Shown: positions 61,684 through 64,000 of the stretch, piece by piece
Layout of the letters: the number at the start of each line of letters is the position of its first letter
How positions within the stretch are numbered: position 1 is the first letter of the stretch
Assembly: GCF_037102585.1 (NCBI RefSeq)
Contig: NW_027043824.1
Coordinates: 186,001 to 250,000 of the forward strand
DNA length: 64,000 nucleotides
Direction: 5' to 3'
From: Saccharomycopsis crataegensis
Taxonomy: Eukaryota > Ascomycota > Saccharomycetes > Ascoideales > Saccharomycopsidaceae
Program-made: the position numbers and the translations under genes
Notes under the pieces: model-generated
What the model was told of the DNA's origin: nothing
Database searches by the model: none
Seen by the model: only the letters and a program-made list of their open reading frames with translations

Positions 61684-62092
61684 ATCCCTATACGTTTGTC
61701 TTTTTATCTCTTTTGCTTCTGGGGATTTAATTGACTAAAGCTCATGTTCTCAATATATATATATATATATAAATAAATATTTTTTTTTTTTTTATTTTTT
61801 TCTGTACATGACATTGCATAAGCTACGCTACAGATCTTATAAGATCTCTCTCTGAATTGTCCTATATTATTGATATAGGCAAACCGTTTTCATCAAAATT
61901 GAGGAAAGACAAAAACGCTATAATTAAAATTAGGAATACAGAAGACACCCATTCGCATACATTAAAAAAAAAAATTAACAAGCCCAACAAGATACCAGAA
62001 AATAAAAAACTGATCAACAACGCAACAGAAGAAAAAAAAAAAAAAAAATACCGAAAATCTAATTTAAAAGTAGTCAGTAAGGTCTATAAAAA
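61684..62092. other. SLD3 promoter / KIC1 3' region
   Basis: 409 bp with an AT run (61752-61771), a T tract (61781-61793) and A tracts (61965-61974; 62033-62048). No gene. Confidence 0.55.
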
Positions 62093-64000
62093 TCATTCAG
62101 TGATTGTGTTTAACTGCTCTTGGATGATATCCAAACTTTTCGTAAAATCTGCCAACATTTTTCCTAATTCACTAACCAATTCTGCCTTATGCGTTGAATC
62201 GATGAAGACTGCTGGGTTCAACACCGGTACTTGCACGACCGATGGGCTAGTCTCCTCAACGGTATAATTATTGGTGATAGATCCATAATTAAAGCTACCT
62301 TCTCCATACGTGTTTCCATGGGAAGAAGCTGAGGATATCGAGGCTTCCTGGTCACGACTACTGGTACCACTAAGTTGTGAACTCGTAGCAATAGAAGAAC
62401 TTGACATTTTCTTTGTGAGACCAAGACTAGCTGTATTAATGTTACTGATACTGGTGTTTGATGAATTGTTAATGGTGCGCGACAAAGATCTCTGTTTAGT
62501 ATGTTCCTTTGAACCTTCTTCTTCCAGCATCGTACCCAATGCTTGCTCAAGCGATTTCTCAGTCAATGGAGTCATGGTACGAAGCAGTGCCGAAGTATTA
62601 TATCCAAACTGATTTACATCACCGTTGTTTTCCGTATTTGTGAAAGAATTCATAAGAGGAGACTTAGATGCTGGTGACATGGCATTTAGTGGAGCTGCCA
62701 AATTATCAAAGTCTAGATTCATCTTCGGCATCTCAATACGCAAATTGTTAAGGTTCTTCTTACTGAGCGAGGCAGAACGGCTCACACTAGGCGAGCGCGA
62801 CCGAGAAACTTGGTTGGAGGAGCTTGGAACTGGTGGTTTAATTGATTCCTCGAGTGTCGACAAAGACAGTTGATTTCTTTTGTGAAGTGGCGAGGTATTC
62901 ATATTGCTATTGCTATTTTTGATAGAGATGTTATTTAGGGGCTGCAATAATGGTTGAGATAAATCAGATGAACTCAATATCGGTTTCATTGTCACAGGCA
63001 CATGCGACCCAGCATCAAGTACATTCCTCTTAGGTGATGGAGTTCTTGTGCTTGCTTGAGATTGGTTTTGATTCAACACCGCAGAAGGATACGAGAATTG
63101 TTGAATTTCTTGAGTATTAACCATTGGTATCGAATCAGTCATGCTTTGCGAATGTTGCAATGGCTGGGGAGATCTTGCTAGGAGCGGCCCTGTTGCCATT
63201 GAAGATTGAGGTTGTGATGATTGACCTTCAAGTTCACCGGGAGTAGGAATCGCAATTTCAGCAACTGTGGTATTAGAACGCGTTAGACTTGCGGTAATAC
63301 TTGGTGGTAAAGGCAAATTCTTTTCCAGGTTATTGAAAGGAGTCAATATTGGACTCGAAACACTACTGAGTAGCGGCGGTTTTGGACGTAATGCTCCATC
63401 ATCAGTGCTTGGTTCACCACCAAAAAGATCAAGGAATGACTTTGGTACTTCTTTTTTCCCATTAGTTGTCGATTGGGCTAATGTCATGATTTCTTTTTCT
63501 TGTCTTTCTTTTAAAGTGGTGGCGTTCATCGTCACATCAATCTGATTGTTTAACGTCACTATAGGCTCGTAATCATTAAAATTTCCAATTCTATGACCTC
63601 CAAAATTATCAAATTCCGTATCATAATTGATGTTTTGTGGGTCACCAAAATCAAAAGAATCATTAAGTGAGTCATTCCCGCTAACATCATCTATGTGGAT
63701 GTCGTTTTCCATTGCATATTCAGAACTTTTCAAAGAATCAAAGTCCCATTTGACATCCAAATTATTATCAGCAACAAAAGAATTTCTCCTATCTTCTAAT
63801 TCTTTCAATGCATCTGGATTTTGATTTAAAATGGCTATACTGTCTCTGCTAGCTTTCTTTTCGCGCCAAAGTAAATAACGCGTGATAATTTCTTTAAGAA
63901 TTGCCGTGCTCGAATTTTTATGATGACGAATAAACTTGTTTTTGAGAAGATCATCAGCCATAGGTCTTTCCTGAGGATTTTCATCCAAACAGGCAGCAAC
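62093..64000 (-). CDS. KIC1: Ste20/GCK-type kinase Kic1, C-terminal part (cut by window end)
   Basis: Partial gene running off the right edge; 635 aa are visible. The first residues, VAACLDENPQERPMADDLLKNKFIRHH, are subdomain XI of a Ser/Thr kinase catalytic domain of the Ste20/germinal-centre family. They are followed by STAILKEIITRYLLWREKKA, typical of Kic1/Nak1/SPS1-type kinases. The remaining roughly 580 residues are disordered and Ser/Asn/Pro-rich with many SP sites (SPKRN, SPSVSRS, ASKSPL) and a final hydrophobic helix (VSELGKMLADFTKSLDIIQEQL). Kic1 acts in the RAM network upstream of Cbk1, together with Tao3, also in this window. The kinase core and start are outside the sequence. Confidence 0.82.
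   Translation of the reverse strand, partial: VAACLDENPQERPMADDLLKNKFIRHHKNSSTAILKEIITRYLLWREKKASRDSIAILNQNPDALKELEDRRNSFVADNNLDVKWDFDSLKSSEYAMENDIHIDDVSGNDSLNDSFDFGDPQNINYDTEFDNFGGHRIGNFNDYEPIVTLNNQIDVTMNATTLKERQEKEIMTLAQSTTNGKKEVPKSFLDLFGGEPSTDDGALRPKPPLLSSVSSPILTPFNNLEKNLPLPPSITASLTRSNTTVAEIAIPTPGELEGQSSQPQSSMATGPLLARSPQPLQHSQSMTDSIPMVNTQEIQQFSYPSAVLNQNQSQASTRTPSPKRNVLDAGSHVPVTMKPILSSSDLSQPLLQPLNNISIKNSNSNMNTSPLHKRNQLSLSTLEESIKPPVPSSSNQVSRSRSPSVSRSASLSKKNLNNLRIEMPKMNLDFDNLAAPLNAMSPASKSPLMNSFTNTENNGDVNQFGYNTSALLRTMTPLTEKSLEQALGTMLEEEGSKEHTKQRSLSRTINNSSNTSISNINTASLGLTKKMSSSSIATSSQLSGTSSRDQEASISSASSHGNTYGEGSFNYGSITNNYTVEETSPSVVQVPVLNPAVFIDSTHKAELVSELGKMLADFTKSLDIIQEQLNTITE

Overview
The window is chromosomal DNA of a budding yeast (Saccharomycotina). 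Evidence: dense AT-rich genes with short intergenic gaps, spliceosomal introns with the TACTAAC branch point, and a set of recognisable yeast orthologues (GFA1, RPL16, TAO3, BUD22, SLD3, DIA4, MSK1 and others). I see no tRNA, rRNA, transposon, LTR element or CRISPR array. In-frame CTG codons are almost absent. At the four family-comparable sites where I found one, the family usually has a small or polar residue rather than Leu. This points to a lineage that reads CUG as Ser or Ala. The window alone does not say which, so Leu at CTG in these translations is provisional.

Layout. 0-4.2 kb: DMA-type FHA-RING ubiquitin ligase and mitochondrial seryl-tRNA synthetase DIA4, both minus strand. 5.1-12 kb: a plus-strand run of GFA1 (chitin precursor synthesis), intron-containing TMA46, RRP40 (exosome) and BNA3 (kynurenine aminotransferase). 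12-21 kb: MSK1 (mitochondrial lysyl-tRNA synthetase), RNH201 (RNase H2), an unrecognised Ser-rich protein and spliced RPL16, followed by a 1.5 kb gap. 21-26 kb: an unrecognised acidic protein, a cys-3/Met4-type bZIP factor, an unrecognised 174-aa protein and a divergent REV7 (HORMA). 26-34.6 kb: PGM3-type phosphomutase, TFB1 (TFIIH), a secreted Ser/Thr-rich repeat protein and CYB5. 35-48 kb: UTR1 (NAD kinase) divergent from the 2543-aa TAO3, then BUD22 and OAR1. 48-53 kb: TFC7, which I reassembled from four exons and three introns, and the divergent PRS1. 53-64 kb: a GRAM/StART-like sterol-transfer protein, an epsin, a small possible relic ORF, SLD3 and the C-terminal part of a KIC1-like kinase cut by the window end.

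The genes are ordinary housekeeping genes and do not form one pathway. Points most worth following: the probable CUG reassignment; the TFC7 gene, whose first intron splits the catalytic Arg-His pair; a uniform 10-14 nt spacing between branch point and 3' splice site in all five introns; a Tbf1/Cbf1-like RPL16 promoter; a 13-bp CTAG minisatellite downstream of PRS1; and a Kex2-type secreted repeat protein. I did not find a convincing wholly new multi-gene system.
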